A stretch of 48,265 nucleotides of DNA from Janthinobacterium sp. GW458P (GCF_002127585.1 NZ_NEGZ01000027.1:1-48265), one strand, 5' to 3'; shown: positions 37,821-47,351, counted from the first letter of the stretch. A program made the numbers and translations. Notes: generated from the letters alone by a model not told the origin.

Positions 37821-39556
37821 TGCACACCTCCGCGCGGTTCATTGGCAGGCGGCGTGGGCACCAGCGCCGCATAGGTTTTTTCGCTCAAGGCCGACAGCGC
37901 GGCGTGGGCCGGCATCGGCTTGCCCGTCAGGTAGCCTTGCACGTACTGGCAGCCGCGCGACTCCATGAAGTGCATCTGCTCCTCCGTTTCCACGCCTTCG
38001 GCCACCACCGACAGGTTCAAGTGCTTGGCCAGGTCGAGAATGGTGTTGCAGATGGCCGCGTCCTTGCTCGATTCGGGCAAGTCCTTGATGAAGGTGCGGT
38101 CGATCTTCAGCACGGAAATGGGGAAGCGCTTCAGGTAGGCCAGCGAGGAATAGCCGGTGCCGAAATCGTCGATGGCGATGCGCGCGCGGCGCTCCGTCAT
38201 CTTGCACAGGATGGTTTCCGCATGCACGGGATCGATCATCAGCGTGCCTTCCGTGATCTCCAGCACCAGGTGTTCGCCCGAAAGCCCCGAAAAGGCGATG
38301 GCGTCGTCGAGCACGTCGAGGAATTTATCGTTGCGGAACTGGCGCGGGCTGATGTTGACGGAAATGTACAGCGCCCGCCTGGCCACTTCCTGGAACTGCT
38401 TGAGCTGCACGCAGGCCGCCTTCAGGGCCCAGGCGCCCAGCAGGTTGATCAGGCCGTTCGCCTCGGCGATCGGGATGAAGCGCACGGGCGGCACCAGGCC
38501 CAGGGTAGGGTGCTTCCAGCGCATCAGGGTTTCAAAGCCCTGGATCTGGCGCGTGTGCGCGTCGACGATGGGCTGGTAGAAGAGCAGGAATTCGCCTTCG
38601 CGCACGGCGTGGAACATGGCCGCTTCCAGAGAAATGTCGTGTTCCGACGGGCCATTCAGGCGCGGGCTGTAGACGAGGCAGCGGGCCTTGCCCGTCTCCT
38701 TGGCGCGCGACATGGCCGCATCGGCCAGCGCCACCAGGCGCACTTCGTCTTCCGCATGCAGCGGATAAATCGATACGCCGACGGACGCCCCCACGTAGAT
38801 CGTATGTCCCTCGACTTCGAACGGCGCCTGCAGGGTGGCCAGCAGGCGCCCCGTCACCAGCTTGATCTGCGCGTCGGTGGCGCTGCCGGGCAGCACGGCG
38901 ACAAATTCATCGCCGCCCACGCGGGCCAGGGTGTCGCTGTCGCGCAGGGTCTTGCGCAGGCGCGCCGCGGCCAGGCGCAGCACGGCGTCGCCGACCGGGT
39001 GCCCCAGGCCGTCGTTGACCTTTTTGAAGCCATCGAGGCCGATGGTGGCCACGGAAAAGCCCTGGCCCGAGCGGGCGGCCTGGGCGATCACCATGCGGAT
39101 GCGGTCCGACAGCAGCAGCCGGTTCGGCAAGCCGGTCAGCGCATCGTGCGTGGCCATGTGGCGCAGGCGTTCTTCCGTATTGTGCTGGGCCGAGGTGTCG
39201 CGCCCGACCACCAGCAATTCGGCCACGCCGGCCGCGTTCATATAGGAAGACAGGCGCAGCTCGAACCAGATCTCCTGGTCCGGCGTCTGCAGCCGCACTT
39301 CCAGCCGCCCCGGTTCTTCCAGCGCGTCTTCCAGCGCCGCCTGCAGCGCCGCGCGCGACGCTTCGGCCGCCAATGGCAGCAGCAAATGGCCGGACAGGCC
39401 CAGTGGCGCGCCGAACAGGGTGGCCGCGCGTCTGCTGGCGAACAGGATCAGGCCGTCCGCATCGAGCCGGAACACGACGTCGCCAGCCTCTTCCATGAGG
39501 TTGTCCAACTCGTGGCGGGCCTCGCGGTGGGCGGCGGATGGGGTACTGGAAAACAT
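37817..39556 (-). CDS. PAS-GGDEF-EAL protein with EAL motif changed to ETL
   Basis: A 579-residue cytoplasmic signalling protein. An N-terminal PAS-like domain (about 15-125, DVVFRLDADGLILFASRRAATLFG) is followed by a GGDEF domain (about 135-300) with intact VGGDEF and by an EAL domain (about 315-560). The EAL motif reads FETLMRW, so Ala is replaced by Thr while the metal-binding Glu is kept. The other catalytic stretches are present: ITEG (in place of ITES), [17 protein letters not shown] and AEGVET. Cyclase activity is expected; phosphodiesterase activity is possible but uncertain. The ATG at 39556 is chosen over upstream in-frame codons because the family-like sequence begins there. It is coupled to the HDOD gene. 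Confidence 0.88.
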   Translation of the reverse strand: MFSSTPSAAHREARHELDNLMEEAGDVVFRLDADGLILFASRRAATLFGAPLGLSGHLLLPLAAEASRAALQAALEDALEEPGRLEVRLQTPDQEIWFELRLSSYMNAAGVAELLVVGRDTSAQHNTEERLRHMATHDALTGLPNRLLLSDRIRMVIAQAARSGQGFSVATIGLDGFKKVNDGLGHPVGDAVLRLAAARLRKTLRDSDTLARVGGDEFVAVLPGSATDAQIKLVTGRLLATLQAPFEVEGHTIYVGASVGVSIYPLHAEDEVRLVALADAAMSRAKETGKARCLVYSPRLNGPSEHDISLEAAMFHAVREGEFLLFYQPIVDAHTRQIQGFETLMRWKHPTLGLVPPVRFIPIAEANGLINLLGAWALKAACVQLKQFQEVARRALYISVNISPRQFRNDKFLDVLDDAIAFSGLSGEHLVLEITEGTLMIDPVHAETILCKMTERRARIAIDDFGTGYSSLAYLKRFPISVLKIDRTFIKDLPESSKDAAICNTILDLAKHLNLSVVAEGVETEEQMHFMESRGCQYVQGYLTGKPMPAHAALSALSEKTYAALVPTPPANEPRGGVQ

Positions 39557-39914
39557 CGTGCTGGATTTAACCTTTATCAGTGCCGGCGCCCGCGTATTGC
39601 ATGGCGCCAACGGAAATAATGCATATTGCAGTGCGCCCGGGTATCGGGCAAGAGTGACTACGGGAACGCGATCCACACGAAATGTATCATTGAAAAGCAC
39701 AGCAATACATGAAATAGAGCAACATTGCTTCAGGTTTTGTAAATATTCCTGTCTTTCATGAAAAAAATCAGCATGCTTTTAATCCGTCCGCAAACACCCG
39801 GCGGTGGCGCGCTTGCCCCGCTGGCGCGTTTGCGCTAGTCTGGCTGGCAGACGATGAGGACGGTGCGCCTGCCGCGGCAAGGCGCCATGATAACAAATCG
39901 CGATGGAGATACCC
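39557..39914. other. Divergent intergenic region between GGDEF-EAL gene and aidB
   Basis: About 350 bp without a supported gene. It must contain the promoters of both flanking genes. The segment 39661-39780 is relatively AT-rich and contains a short palindrome AGCAA-CA-TTGCT (39718-39729). No convincing -35/-10 pair was identified. Confidence 0.4.
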
Positions 39915-41597
39915 ATGAATGCCTTTGACACGCATGAAGTTTTCAACCAGGCGACGCCGTTCGAAAACGTCAATCTGTTCGCCAGCGATCCGGCCCTGAT
40001 CGAGGCCCTGCTGCGCGAGGGCGGCGGCGCGGCGCTGCAGGAACTCGATGCGCTGGGCGAGAAGCTGGGCCGCGCCGGGACGTATGCGCTGGCGCGCGAG
40101 GCGAACCGGCACGGTCCGGAATTGCAGCAGTTCGACCGCGCCGGCCGGCGCATCGACGAGGTGCTGTTCCACCCGGCCTGGCATGAACTGATGGCCATCC
40201 TCGTGGGCGCCGGCGCGCACGCTTCGCCGTGGGCCGCGCCCGGCCCCGGCGCCCAGGTGGCGCGCGCGGCCGCCTATCTATTAGTGGGGCAGGTGGAAAA
40301 CGGCGCGCAATGTCCCGTGACGATGACGTATGCCTCGGTGCCGGCCCTGCGCCAGGCCCTTGATCTGCCGCAAATCGCCGCGCGCTGGCTGCCGAAGATC
40401 CTGTCGCGCGACTACGACCCCCGTTCGCTGCCCGTGGAGCAAAAGCGGGGCGCCCTGGTCGGCATGGGCATGACGGAAAAGCAGGGCGGCTCCGACGTGC
40501 GCAGCAATACCACGCGGGCCACGCCCGTGCCGCCGGCCGAGGCGCAAGCCCTGTTCGGCGAGCAGGCCGGCGGCGCCTGGCGCATCGTCGGCCACAAATG
40601 GTTCTTTTCGGCGCCGCAGTGCGACGCCCACCTGATCCTGGCGCAGGCGGACGAGGGCGGCTTGTCGTGCTTTTTCCTGCCCCGCTACCTGCCCGACGGC
40701 AGCCGCAACGCCATCCGCGTGCAGCGCCTGAAGGATAAGCTGGGCAACCGCTCGAATGCCTCGTCGGAAGTGGAGTTCGCCAACGCCTACGGCTGGCTGG
40801 TGGGCCCGCCGGGGCGGGGCATTCCCACCATCCTGGAAATGGCCAGCCACACGCGCCTCGATTGCGTGCTGGGCAGCGCCGGCATCATGCGCGCCGCCCT
40901 GACGCAGGCGCTGCACCATGCGCGCCAGCGGGCCGTCTTCGGCAAGCCGCTCGTCGCGCAGCCGCTGATGCAGAACGTGCTGGCCGACCTGGCGCTCGAA
41001 TCGGAGGCCGCCACGGCGTTTGCGCTGCGCCTGGCCCGCTGTTTCGACGAAAAGGACGATGCGCAGCAGGCGATGCTGGCGCGCGTGCTCACGCCGGCCG
41101 GCAAATACTGGATCTGCAAGCGCGGCCCCGGCTTCGGCGCCGAGGCCATGGAAGTGCTGGGCGGCACCGGCTACGTGGAAGACGCGCCGCTGGCGCGCCT
41201 GTACCGGGAACTGCCCGTCAATTCCATCTGGGAAGGCTCGGGCAACGTCATGTGCCTCGATGTCCTGCGCGCCTTCGGCAAGTCGCCGGCCGCGCGCGAC
41301 GCCCTGGCGGCCGAACTGGCGCTGGCCGGCGACGCGGATGCCGCCTTTGCCGGCTACCGCACGCGCCTGCTGGCTGACCTGGACGGCCCGCAAACGGACG
41401 AATTTGGCGCGAGGCAACTTTCCGAGCGCATCGTGCTGGCCGTGCAGGCCGGCCTGCTGCTGCGCCATGCGCCGCCGTTTGTCGCACAGGCCTTCATGGA
41501 GTCGCGGCTGGTGCAGGCGCCGGGCGGCGCATATGGGCGCTTGCCGGCCGGCACCGATTGCGCGGCCATCCTGGCGCGCGCCCTGCGCGAGTATTGA
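39915..41597 (+). CDS. aidB: AidB-like acyl-CoA dehydrogenase family protein
   Basis: A flavoprotein related to E. coli AidB of the adaptive response to alkylation damage. The 560-residue product matches AidB closely: [22 protein letters not shown] at the N-terminus, [35 protein letters not shown] (FAD region), [33 protein letters not shown], and [20 protein letters not shown]. AidB homologues bind DNA and FAD and may have weak isovaleryl-CoA dehydrogenase activity. An ATG four codons upstream (39903) exists, but 39915 has GGAG at proper spacing. No ada or alkA gene is nearby, so regulation by Ada is not shown here. Confidence 0.93.
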   Translation: MNAFDTHEVFNQATPFENVNLFASDPALIEALLREGGGAALQELDALGEKLGRAGTYALAREANRHGPELQQFDRAGRRIDEVLFHPAWHELMAILVGAGAHASPWAAPGPGAQVARAAAYLLVGQVENGAQCPVTMTYASVPALRQALDLPQIAARWLPKILSRDYDPRSLPVEQKRGALVGMGMTEKQGGSDVRSNTTRATPVPPAEAQALFGEQAGGAWRIVGHKWFFSAPQCDAHLILAQADEGGLSCFFLPRYLPDGSRNAIRVQRLKDKLGNRSNASSEVEFANAYGWLVGPPGRGIPTILEMASHTRLDCVLGSAGIMRAALTQALHHARQRAVFGKPLVAQPLMQNVLADLALESEAATAFALRLARCFDEKDDAQQAMLARVLTPAGKYWICKRGPGFGAEAMEVLGGTGYVEDAPLARLYRELPVNSIWEGSGNVMCLDVLRAFGKSPAARDALAAELALAGDADAAFAGYRTRLLADLDGPQTDEFGARQLSERIVLAVQAGLLLRHAPPFVAQAFMESRLVQAPGGAYGRLPAGTDCAAILARALREY

Positions 41598-41740
41598 CGG
41601 GCGCCGTCCGCAATTATTTCAAAATTCCGGCCACAGGCGGGCCGCGGGCTGGGATAATGCTGCAATCCATCATTTTATCGATACACAGCGCGCTTGCGGC
41701 CATGCTTGCCGCCGCGCCAGAGCAGAGAAAGAAAAACAAT

Positions 41741-42391
41741 ATGAAACAAGATCCGCGCTTCCCGAATTTGTTCATTACCGATCACCCTTTGATCCAGCAC
41801 AAACTGAGCCACATGCGCGAGCACGACACGTCCACGCGCACCTTCCGTGAATTGCTCAAGGAAATCACCTTGCTGATGGGCTATGAAATCACGCGCGACC
41901 TGCCGCTGACCACGCGCGAAATCAGGACGCCGCTGGTGACCATCGATGCGCCCGTTATCGCCGGCAAGAAACTGGCCATCGTGCCGATTTTGCGCGCCGG
42001 CATCGGCATGAGCGACGGCCTGCTGAACCTGGTGCCATCGGCCCGGGTCGGCCATATCGGCGTGTACCGCGACCCGGCTACCCACATGCCCGTGGAATAC
42101 CTGGTGCGCCTGCCGGACCTGAACGAGCGCACCTTCATTCTGTGCGACCCGATGGTGGCGACCGGCAATTCGGCCGTGTACGCCGTCGACGTGCTGAAGA
42201 AGCGCGGCGTGACGGACGAGCAGATCATCTTCCTGGCCCTGGTGGCCGCTCCGGAAGGCGTGACCGTGTTCCAGAACGCGCACCCAAACGTCAAGATGTT
42301 CTGCGCCTCGCTCGATTCGCACCTCGACGAGCACGCCTACATCGTGCCGGGTCTGGGCGACGCCGGCGACCGCATCTTCGGCACCAAGTAA
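41741..42391 (+). CDS. upp: Uracil phosphoribosyltransferase
   Basis: Salvages uracil to UMP using PRPP, in the cytoplasm. The 216-residue product starts [28 protein letters not shown], typical of Upp, and contains [15 protein letters not shown], the PRPP loop [23 protein letters not shown] (about residue 134), and the C-terminal [13 protein letters not shown]. The open frame extends upstream to 41558 but with unrelated residues; the ATG at 41741 follows a purine-rich AGAGAAAGA. It lies 143 bp after aidB and 23 bp before the Hpt gene. Confidence 0.96.
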   Translation: MKQDPRFPNLFITDHPLIQHKLSHMREHDTSTRTFRELLKEITLLMGYEITRDLPLTTREIRTPLVTIDAPVIAGKKLAIVPILRAGIGMSDGLLNLVPSARVGHIGVYRDPATHMPVEYLVRLPDLNERTFILCDPMVATGNSAVYAVDVLKKRGVTDEQIIFLALVAAPEGVTVFQNAHPNVKMFCASLDSHLDEHAYIVPGLGDAGDRIFGTK

Positions 42392-42414
42392 GCGCATAGA
42401 CGGCGAGTATCGCG

Positions 42415-42777
42415 ATGGCAACCTTGATCGACCCGGATTTTCGCGCCCGTTTGCGCGCCCTGAACGATAAATATGCGGCTGGCGTGCCGGCCCTGATGCA
42501 GGCGATCGCGCAGGCGCAAGCGCGCTGCGACAGCGAAGGGCCGCGCCTGGAACCGCTGACGCAGCTGCACCGCGCCCTGCATGCGGTAGCCGGCTCGGCC
42601 GCCACCTTCGGTTTTGCCGCGCTGGGGCAGGAATGCCGGCGCATCGAGCAGCTGGTGCGCCTGCAGCTCAACGCGCCCGGACAGGTGCTGGCCGAGTGGC
42701 CGGCGCTGAGCGGGCAGGTGGGGGCGCTGCTGCGCTGGGCGGAGCGCGATGCGGCCGCCACCCATTTCAGCACTTGA
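42415..42777 (+). CDS. Orphan Hpt (histidine phosphotransfer) domain protein
   Basis: A 120-residue helical protein made up of one Hpt domain. The phospho-accepting histidine is in LHRALHAVAGSAATFGFAALG (about residue 56, HAVAGSA in place of HxLKGSA). Hpt proteins relay phosphate between hybrid histidine kinases and response regulators. No kinase is adjacent, so its partners lie elsewhere. It may be co-transcribed with upp (23 bp spacing), although their roles seem unrelated. Its start has only a weak GGCGAG sequence upstream. Confidence 0.8.
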   Translation: MATLIDPDFRARLRALNDKYAAGVPALMQAIAQAQARCDSEGPRLEPLTQLHRALHAVAGSAATFGFAALGQECRRIEQLVRLQLNAPGQVLAEWPALSGQVGALLRWAERDAAATHFST

Positions 42778-43075
42778 GTGACCATTTTTCGATCTTGTGG
42801 TTGCAATGATTCATTTGATGCAACGCAAAGCATCCACGTCGCAGATTAGGATATAGTGTGTCCATGCCGCTGGTACAGGGCGCCGCAAGACGGGGATTTG
42901 GCTATTAAAGCAGTGTTCGCAAGTTTATTTTGCGAAAGAATGGTTTTTCTCAGTTTTGTTGGTATAATTGGGCATCGTTGGATTCGAGGTAGTAGTGCAG
43001 TTTGTCTGTCATTTCTTTCTTGCTTCAAACGATATAACGGGCGCAAGCCCAACTTAACTGAAATAGGAAATTGTA
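42778..43075 (+). promoter_or_regulatory. Promoter and long leader of cspA-type gene
   Basis: An extended -10 element TGGTATAAT lies at 42960-42968. A matching -35 is weak (TGGTTT near 42941). Transcription from it would give a leader of roughly 100 bases before the cspA ATG at 43076. Long structured leaders are typical of cold-shock genes. The upstream part of the region shows nothing else I can name. Confidence 0.5.
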
Positions 43076-43279
43076 ATGGCAACTGGCATCGTAAAATGGT
43101 TCAATGATTCGAAGGGTTTCGGCTTTATTACCCCTGACGAAGGCGGCGAAGATCTGTTCGCTCACTTCTCGGCTATCCAGTCGAACGGCTTCAAGTCCCT
43201 GCAAGAGAACCAACGCGTTTCTTTTGAAGTGACCGCTGGCCCTAAAGGCAAGCAAGCTTCGAACATTCAGCCAATCTAA
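43076..43279 (+). CDS. Cold-shock protein, CspA family
   Basis: A 67-residue single-stranded nucleic-acid-binding protein acting as an RNA chaperone. RNP-1 is KGFGFI (about 13-18) and RNP-2 is DLFAHF (about 27-32), within the usual five-stranded OB fold; the N-terminus is [11 protein letters not shown]. Length is normal. It is transcribed alone with its own promoter and leader and a strong terminator. Bacteria of this group usually carry several paralogues, so constitutive versus cold-induced expression cannot be judged from sequence. Confidence 0.95.
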   Translation: MATGIVKWFNDSKGFGFITPDEGGEDLFAHFSAIQSNGFKSLQENQRVSFEVTAGPKGKQASNIQPI

Positions 43280-43303
43280 TACGCTGGATCAAACGAAATA
43301 AAG

Positions 43304-43331
43304 AAATCCTCGGTCTCCGGGGATTTTTTTT
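43304..43331 (+). terminator. Rho-independent terminator after csp gene
   Basis: A 10-bp stem AAATCCTCGG / CCGGGGATTT (one T-G wobble) with loop TCT is followed by a run of eight T. A second small hairpin, GCCTGAA / TTCAGGC, follows at 43333-43351. Confidence 0.9.
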
Positions 43332-43426
43332 CGCCTGAATTTCCTTCAGGCAGGGGTTTTGTGGGCTTTTGCGGATGTTTGGCGCGTGCATTGTCGCTTG
43401 GCTTCGCTTCCGCGGCTGTCTGGTAG

Positions 43427-43521
43427 GTCGGCTTAGCGCTTGCGCGTAAGCCGACATGTATGCTCGCATTCTCTGTCGCTACCGTGCTGGCAGTTGTTGG
43501 CTTACGCTGCGCTAAGCCGAC
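43427..43521. repeat. Pair of inverted REP-like palindromes
   Basis: The first unit is a hairpin GTCGGCTTA ... TAAGCCGAC (43427-43455). The second is GGCTTA ... TAAGCC (43499-43518, extendable to 43496-43521). The second is in inverted orientation relative to the first, since both share GTCGGCTTAGCGC when read on opposite strands. This resembles the REP/BIME-type palindromes common in proteobacterial intergenic regions. The rest of 43280-43616 has no gene. Confidence 0.7.
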
Positions 43522-43616
43522 CAACGCCGGCCTACGCACCCACGTCTAGGCCGCGAGCGTCACGGCGCCCAATCGCCCCGTGACAAGCGCCGCGCGGCAG
43601 GTTTGGTCCCGCGTCT

Positions 43617-44528
43617 TCAAATAGCGCGTTCGCGCCAGTAGTCCGGCTGCGAATAACTGTGCCGTAAAAAATCCACGAACGCCCGTATGCGCAGCGGTAA
43701 ATGGCGGCGCTGGGCGAACACGGCATAAATGTCGTTGCCCGGCGCGGCAAACTGGTCGAGCACCGTCACCAGCTGCCCCGATTCGATCTCCGCGCCGACT
43801 TCCCACATCGAACGCCATGCCAGCCCCTTGCCGGCCAGCGCCCAGTCGTGCAGCACTTCGCCGTCGTTGCAGACCATGTTGCCCGCCACCTTCAAAATCA
43901 CGTTCTTGCCATTTTCGCGGAAAGTCCAGCCCCGCTGGCTGCCTTCGCTGCTGATGGCCAGGCAATTATGTTTCGCCAGGTCGGCCGGGGTGCGCGGCGT
44001 TCCCGCCCGTTTCAGATAGGCGGGCGAGCCGACCAGCACGCGCTGGTTGTCGGCCAGCTTGGTGCTCACCAGGGACGAGTCGGACAGGCTGGCGATGCGG
44101 ATGGCCACGTCGATGCCTTCGCCGATCAGGTCGACGAGGCGGTCGTTCAGGTTCAGCGACACGGTCACGTCGCGGTGTTCGGCGACGAACGAGGGGATCA
44201 AGGGCGCCACATGCTGGCGTCCGAAGCCGGCCGGCGCGGAAATGAGCAAATGGCCGCTGGCCTTCACGCTGCGCTCGGCCACGGCCGCTTCCGCCTCTTC
44301 CAGTTCGCCCAGGATGCGCTGGCAGTCTTCGAGGAAGGCGGCGCCTTCATTCGTCAGCGCCAGCTTGCGCGTCGTGCGCTGCAGCAATTTCACGCCCAGG
44401 CGCTGTTCCAGCGCGTCGAGGCGTCGGCCTATCATGGCCGGGGCGATCCCTTCCGCGCGGGCGGCCGCCGACAGGCTGCCCCTGGCGACCACTTCCACGA
44501 AGGTTGATATTTGTCTGAACTGGCCCAT
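43617..44528 (-). CDS. LysR-family transcriptional regulator
   Basis: A 303-residue DNA-binding protein. The N-terminal winged helix-turn-helix is MGQFRQISTFVEVVARGSLSAAARAEGIAPAMIGRRLDALEQRLGVKLLQRTTRKL. The C-terminal ~200 residues form the effector-binding fold (LLISAPAGFGRQHVAPLIPSF...). It is of the CrgA/AaeR-like subgroup. It is divergent from aceB with 216 bp between, which holds a palindrome suited to LysR binding. It may control aceB or itself; this is inference only. The effector is unknown. Confidence 0.9.
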   Translation of the reverse strand: MGQFRQISTFVEVVARGSLSAAARAEGIAPAMIGRRLDALEQRLGVKLLQRTTRKLALTNEGAAFLEDCQRILGELEEAEAAVAERSVKASGHLLISAPAGFGRQHVAPLIPSFVAEHRDVTVSLNLNDRLVDLIGEGIDVAIRIASLSDSSLVSTKLADNQRVLVGSPAYLKRAGTPRTPADLAKHNCLAISSEGSQRGWTFRENGKNVILKVAGNMVCNDGEVLHDWALAGKGLAWRSMWEVGAEIESGQLVTVLDQFAAPGNDIYAVFAQRRHLPLRIRAFVDFLRHSYSQPDYWRERAI

Positions 44529-44603
44529 GTGATGCTCCCGCTATGTCGTCACTTGTGATAAAAACGCATAGATGAAGTGATTTTTAATCTCGTTTCCATG
44601 CCT

Positions 44604-44620
44604 TATAGTGCAATACTATA
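44604..44620. promoter_or_regulatory. Perfect palindrome, candidate LysR operator
   Basis: TATAGTGCAATACTATA is a 6-5-6 perfect palindrome containing the T-N11-A pattern of LysR-type sites (T at 44606, A at 44618). It lies between the LysR gene and aceB, 76 bp from the regulator start and 124 bp before aceB. Confidence 0.55.
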
Positions 44621-44744
44621 GAACAAACGCGCGGCCCGGCAGAGTGTTTTTGCGCCTCTGCCCAGCTTGCCTGCGCAGTCGTTCCGCTTATACTTGGATC
44701 ACCAGATTATTTTTGCTTATATTTATTAAAAACCGGAGAACTTC

Positions 44745-46343
44745 ATGACGCAGAACACGATCGCACTTCCCGAAGGCATGCAAATCACGGGTGAAATCGC
44801 CCCCGGCTACGAACAGATCTTGACGCCCGCGGCGCTGGCGCTGGTGGCCAAGCTGACGCGTGAATTCGAGCCGCGCCGCCAGCAATTGCTGGCCGTGCGC
44901 GTGGAACGGGCCAAGCGCCTTGACGCGGGCGAGCGTCCTGATTTCCTGCCAGAAACCGCGCATATCCGCGACGGCGACTGGAAGATCGCGCCGATCCCGA
45001 AGGCGCTGGAATGCCGCCGCGTGGAAATCACCGGTCCCGTCGAGCGCAAGATGGTCATCAACGCCTTCAACTCGGGCGCGGACAGCTACATGACGGACTT
45101 CGAGGATTCGAACACGCCGAACTGGGATAACCAGATCACGGGCCAGATCAATATGTACGACGCCGTGCGCAAGACGATTTCGCTGGAGCAAAATGGCAAG
45201 TCGTACAAGCTGAACGACAAGATCGCCACCCTCGTCGTGCGTCCGCGCGGCTGGCACCTTGATGAAAAGCACGTGCTGGTCGACGGCAAACGCATCTCCG
45301 GCGGCATTTTCGATTTCGCCCTGTTCATGTTTCATAACGCCAAGGAACAGCTGGCGCGCGGCGCCGGCCCGTATTTCTACCTGCCGAAGATGGAATCGCA
45401 CCTGGAAGCGCGCCTGTGGAACGATATCTTCGTCATGACGCAGAACGAGTTGGGCTTGCCACAAGGCACGATCAAGGCGACCGTGCTGATCGAAACCATC
45501 CTGGCCGCGTTTGAAATGGATGAAATCCTGTACGAACTGAAGGAGCACAGCTCGGGCCTGAACGCGGGCCGCTGGGATTACATCTTCTCGTGCATCAAGA
45601 AATTCAAGCTGGACAAGGATTTCTGCCTGGCCGACCGCGCCAAGGTCACGATGACGGCGCCGTTCATGCGCGCCTACGCCTTGCTGCTGCTGAAAACCTG
45701 CCATAAGCGGGGCGCGCCGGCCATCGGCGGCATGGCGGCTTTGATCCCGATCAAGAACGATCCGGAAAAGAACGACATCGCCATGGGCGGCGTGCGCAAC
45801 GACAAGGCGCGCGACGCCACCGACGGCTACGACGGCGGCTGGGTCGCCCACCCGGGCCTGGTCGAGCTGGCCATGGGCGAGTTCACCAAAGTGCTCGGCG
45901 ACAAGCCGAACCAGATCGACAAGCAGCGTCCCGACATCGATGTGAAGGCGTCGGATCTGCTGAATTTCCAGCCGGAAGCGCCGATCACGGAAGCGGGCTT
46001 GCGTTACAACATCAACGTGGGCATCCATTACCTGGGCAGCTGGCTGGCCGGCAACGGTTGCGTGCCCATCCACAACCTGATGGAAGACGCGGCCACGGCC
46101 GAGATCAGCCGCTCGCAAGTGTGGCAGTGGATTCGTTCCAGCAAGGGCGTGCTGGAAGACGGCCGCAAGGTGACGGCCGAGATGGTGCGCGCCATGATTC
46201 CGGAAGAGCTGGCCAAGGTGCAGCGCGATGCGCCGGGCGGCAACGGCCCTACCTATGTGCGCGCCGGCCAGATCTTCGAGGAAATGTCGACGTCGGAATC
46301 GTTCGCCGAATTCTTGACCTTGCCGCTGTACGAAGAAATCTGA
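44745..46343 (+). CDS. aceB: Malate synthase A
   Basis: Condenses glyoxylate and acetyl-CoA to malate, the second step of the glyoxylate bypass. The 532-residue length matches form A. The signature [17 protein letters not shown] (about residue 266) is exact, and other landmarks are [32 protein letters not shown], and [39 protein letters not shown] near the C-terminus. GGAG precedes the ATG at 44745. A LysR gene is divergent upstream and a strong terminator follows. The isocitrate lyase partner (aceA) is not in the window. Confidence 0.97.
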   Translation: MTQNTIALPEGMQITGEIAPGYEQILTPAALALVAKLTREFEPRRQQLLAVRVERAKRLDAGERPDFLPETAHIRDGDWKIAPIPKALECRRVEITGPVERKMVINAFNSGADSYMTDFEDSNTPNWDNQITGQINMYDAVRKTISLEQNGKSYKLNDKIATLVVRPRGWHLDEKHVLVDGKRISGGIFDFALFMFHNAKEQLARGAGPYFYLPKMESHLEARLWNDIFVMTQNELGLPQGTIKATVLIETILAAFEMDEILYELKEHSSGLNAGRWDYIFSCIKKFKLDKDFCLADRAKVTMTAPFMRAYALLLLKTCHKRGAPAIGGMAALIPIKNDPEKNDIAMGGVRNDKARDATDGYDGGWVAHPGLVELAMGEFTKVLGDKPNQIDKQRPDIDVKASDLLNFQPEAPITEAGLRYNINVGIHYLGSWLAGNGCVPIHNLMEDAATAEISRSQVWQWIRSSKGVLEDGRKVTAEMVRAMIPEELAKVQRDAPGGNGPTYVRAGQIFEEMSTSESFAEFLTLPLYEEI

Positions 46344-46365
46344 TCCTGATCAAATAACCGCATAA

Positions 46366-46405
46366 AAAAATCCCGGCAATGCTTTTTGGCACTGCCGGGA
46401 TTTTT
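46366..46405. terminator. Rho-independent terminator after aceB
   Basis: A long stem AAATCCCGGCA / TGCCGGGATTT, extended by TGC / GCA across a single A-C mismatch, closes over the loop TTTTTG. It is flanked by A and T runs, so it could terminate both aceB and the convergent gloB. Confidence 0.9.
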
Positions 46406-46420
46406 GTATTGAAGTCTGCA

Positions 46421-46539
46421 ACGCCTGACAAAACCGTAGCGAGCGGAAGGAATAGGTGGTCGAGAAGCGCAACCGTACTTCTAGTGCGGCGAGCATCGCA
46501 GGCCGCCTATGTCGACGCGCAGCAGGCTTGCTCAGGTGT
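46421..46539. repeat. 119-bp hairpin element, copy B
   Basis: Aligns end to end with 36204-36321 with about 20 differences and one indel in the tip loop. The tip stem is kept as CCGTAC-TTCTA-GTGCGG, where a T-G wobble replaces a T-A pair. Terminal arms ACGCCTGAC and CTCAGGTGT are less perfect than in copy A. It lies between the 3' ends of aceB and gloB and ends 2 bp before the gloB stop triplet, the same arrangement as copy A. Confidence 0.85.
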
Positions 46540-46541
46540 CC

Positions 46542-47351
46542 TCAGAAGTTGTTCTTCCACATCCGCAAGGCCGCGAATGCTTCCACGGGAGAGGCGTCGG
46601 CGGCCAGCTTGCCCTCGACCTTCAGGCTGTTCAGGATGGCCGGTTCGCGGTAGCGCAGGAAGGGGTTCGTGGCTTTCTCAATGGCAATGGTCGACGGTAC
46701 GGTCGCTAAACCTTGCTGGCGTTTTTCCGTGTCGATGGCGATGCGTTCCTGCAAGGCCGCATTGCCCGGCTCGACGGCGTTGGCGAAGCGCAGATTGGAC
46801 AAGGTGTACTCATGCGCGCAAAATACCTCGGTATCGTCGGGCAGGGCGGCCAGCTTGCCCAGCGAATCGGCCATCTGGCCCGGCGTGCCTTCGAACAGGC
46901 GGCCGCAGCCGCCGGCAAACAGGGTGTCGCCGGAAAACAGCCACGGCGCGCCGCTGCGCTCGTCGCGCTGGCGCACGTAGGCGATATGGCCTTTGGTATG
47001 GCCGGGCACGTCGATGACGGTCATCTGCAAGCCAAGTTCGGGCACGCAGGCGACATCGCCTTCGGCAAGCGCTTGCGTGATGGCTGTGATAGCCTCATTG
47101 CGTGGGCCGAATACGGGCACGGCGAAATGCTGCAACAATTCAGGTACGCCACCCGTGTGGTCGGCGTGGTGGTGCGTGAGTAAAATGGCGGACAAGGTCA
47201 GCTGATGGGCTTTGAGCGCGTCGAGGATGGCCATCGCGTCGCCGGGGTCGACCACGGCGGCGTGGCGGCCGTCATGGATCAGCCACAGGTAATTGTCGGC
47301 AAAGGCGGGCACGGCAAGTACCGATAAAGCGTGTTCAGGGGAGTGTGTCAT
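46542..47351 (-). CDS. gloB: Hydroxyacylglutathione hydrolase (glyoxalase II)
   Basis: Hydrolyses S-lactoylglutathione to D-lactate and glutathione, completing methylglyoxal detoxification. The 269-residue metallo-beta-lactamase-fold protein has [10 protein letters not shown] (about 57-66), [25 protein letters not shown] and CAHEYTLSN, all ligands of the binuclear centre or substrate site. It ends RMWKNNF, as in the family. The start at 47351 is chosen because [25 protein letters not shown] fits the GloB N-terminus. It is divergent from the methyltransferase gene by only 19 bp. Its stop lies beside the hairpin element. Confidence 0.93.
   Translation of the reverse strand: MTHSPEHALSVLAVPAFADNYLWLIHDGRHAAVVDPGDAMAILDALKAHQLTLSAILLTHHHADHTGGVPELLQHFAVPVFGPRNEAITAITQALAEGDVACVPELGLQMTVIDVPGHTKGHIAYVRQRDERSGAPWLFSGDTLFAGGCGRLFEGTPGQMADSLGKLAALPDDTEVFCAHEYTLSNLRFANAVEPGNAALQERIAIDTEKRQQGLATVPSTIAIEKATNPFLRYREPAILNSLKVEGKLAADASPVEAFAALRMWKNNF

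Noticed and set aside
42856-43107. 83-residue frame overlapping the csp start
   Set aside because: It lies over the csp promoter and leader and runs into the csp gene out of frame; no family resemblance.
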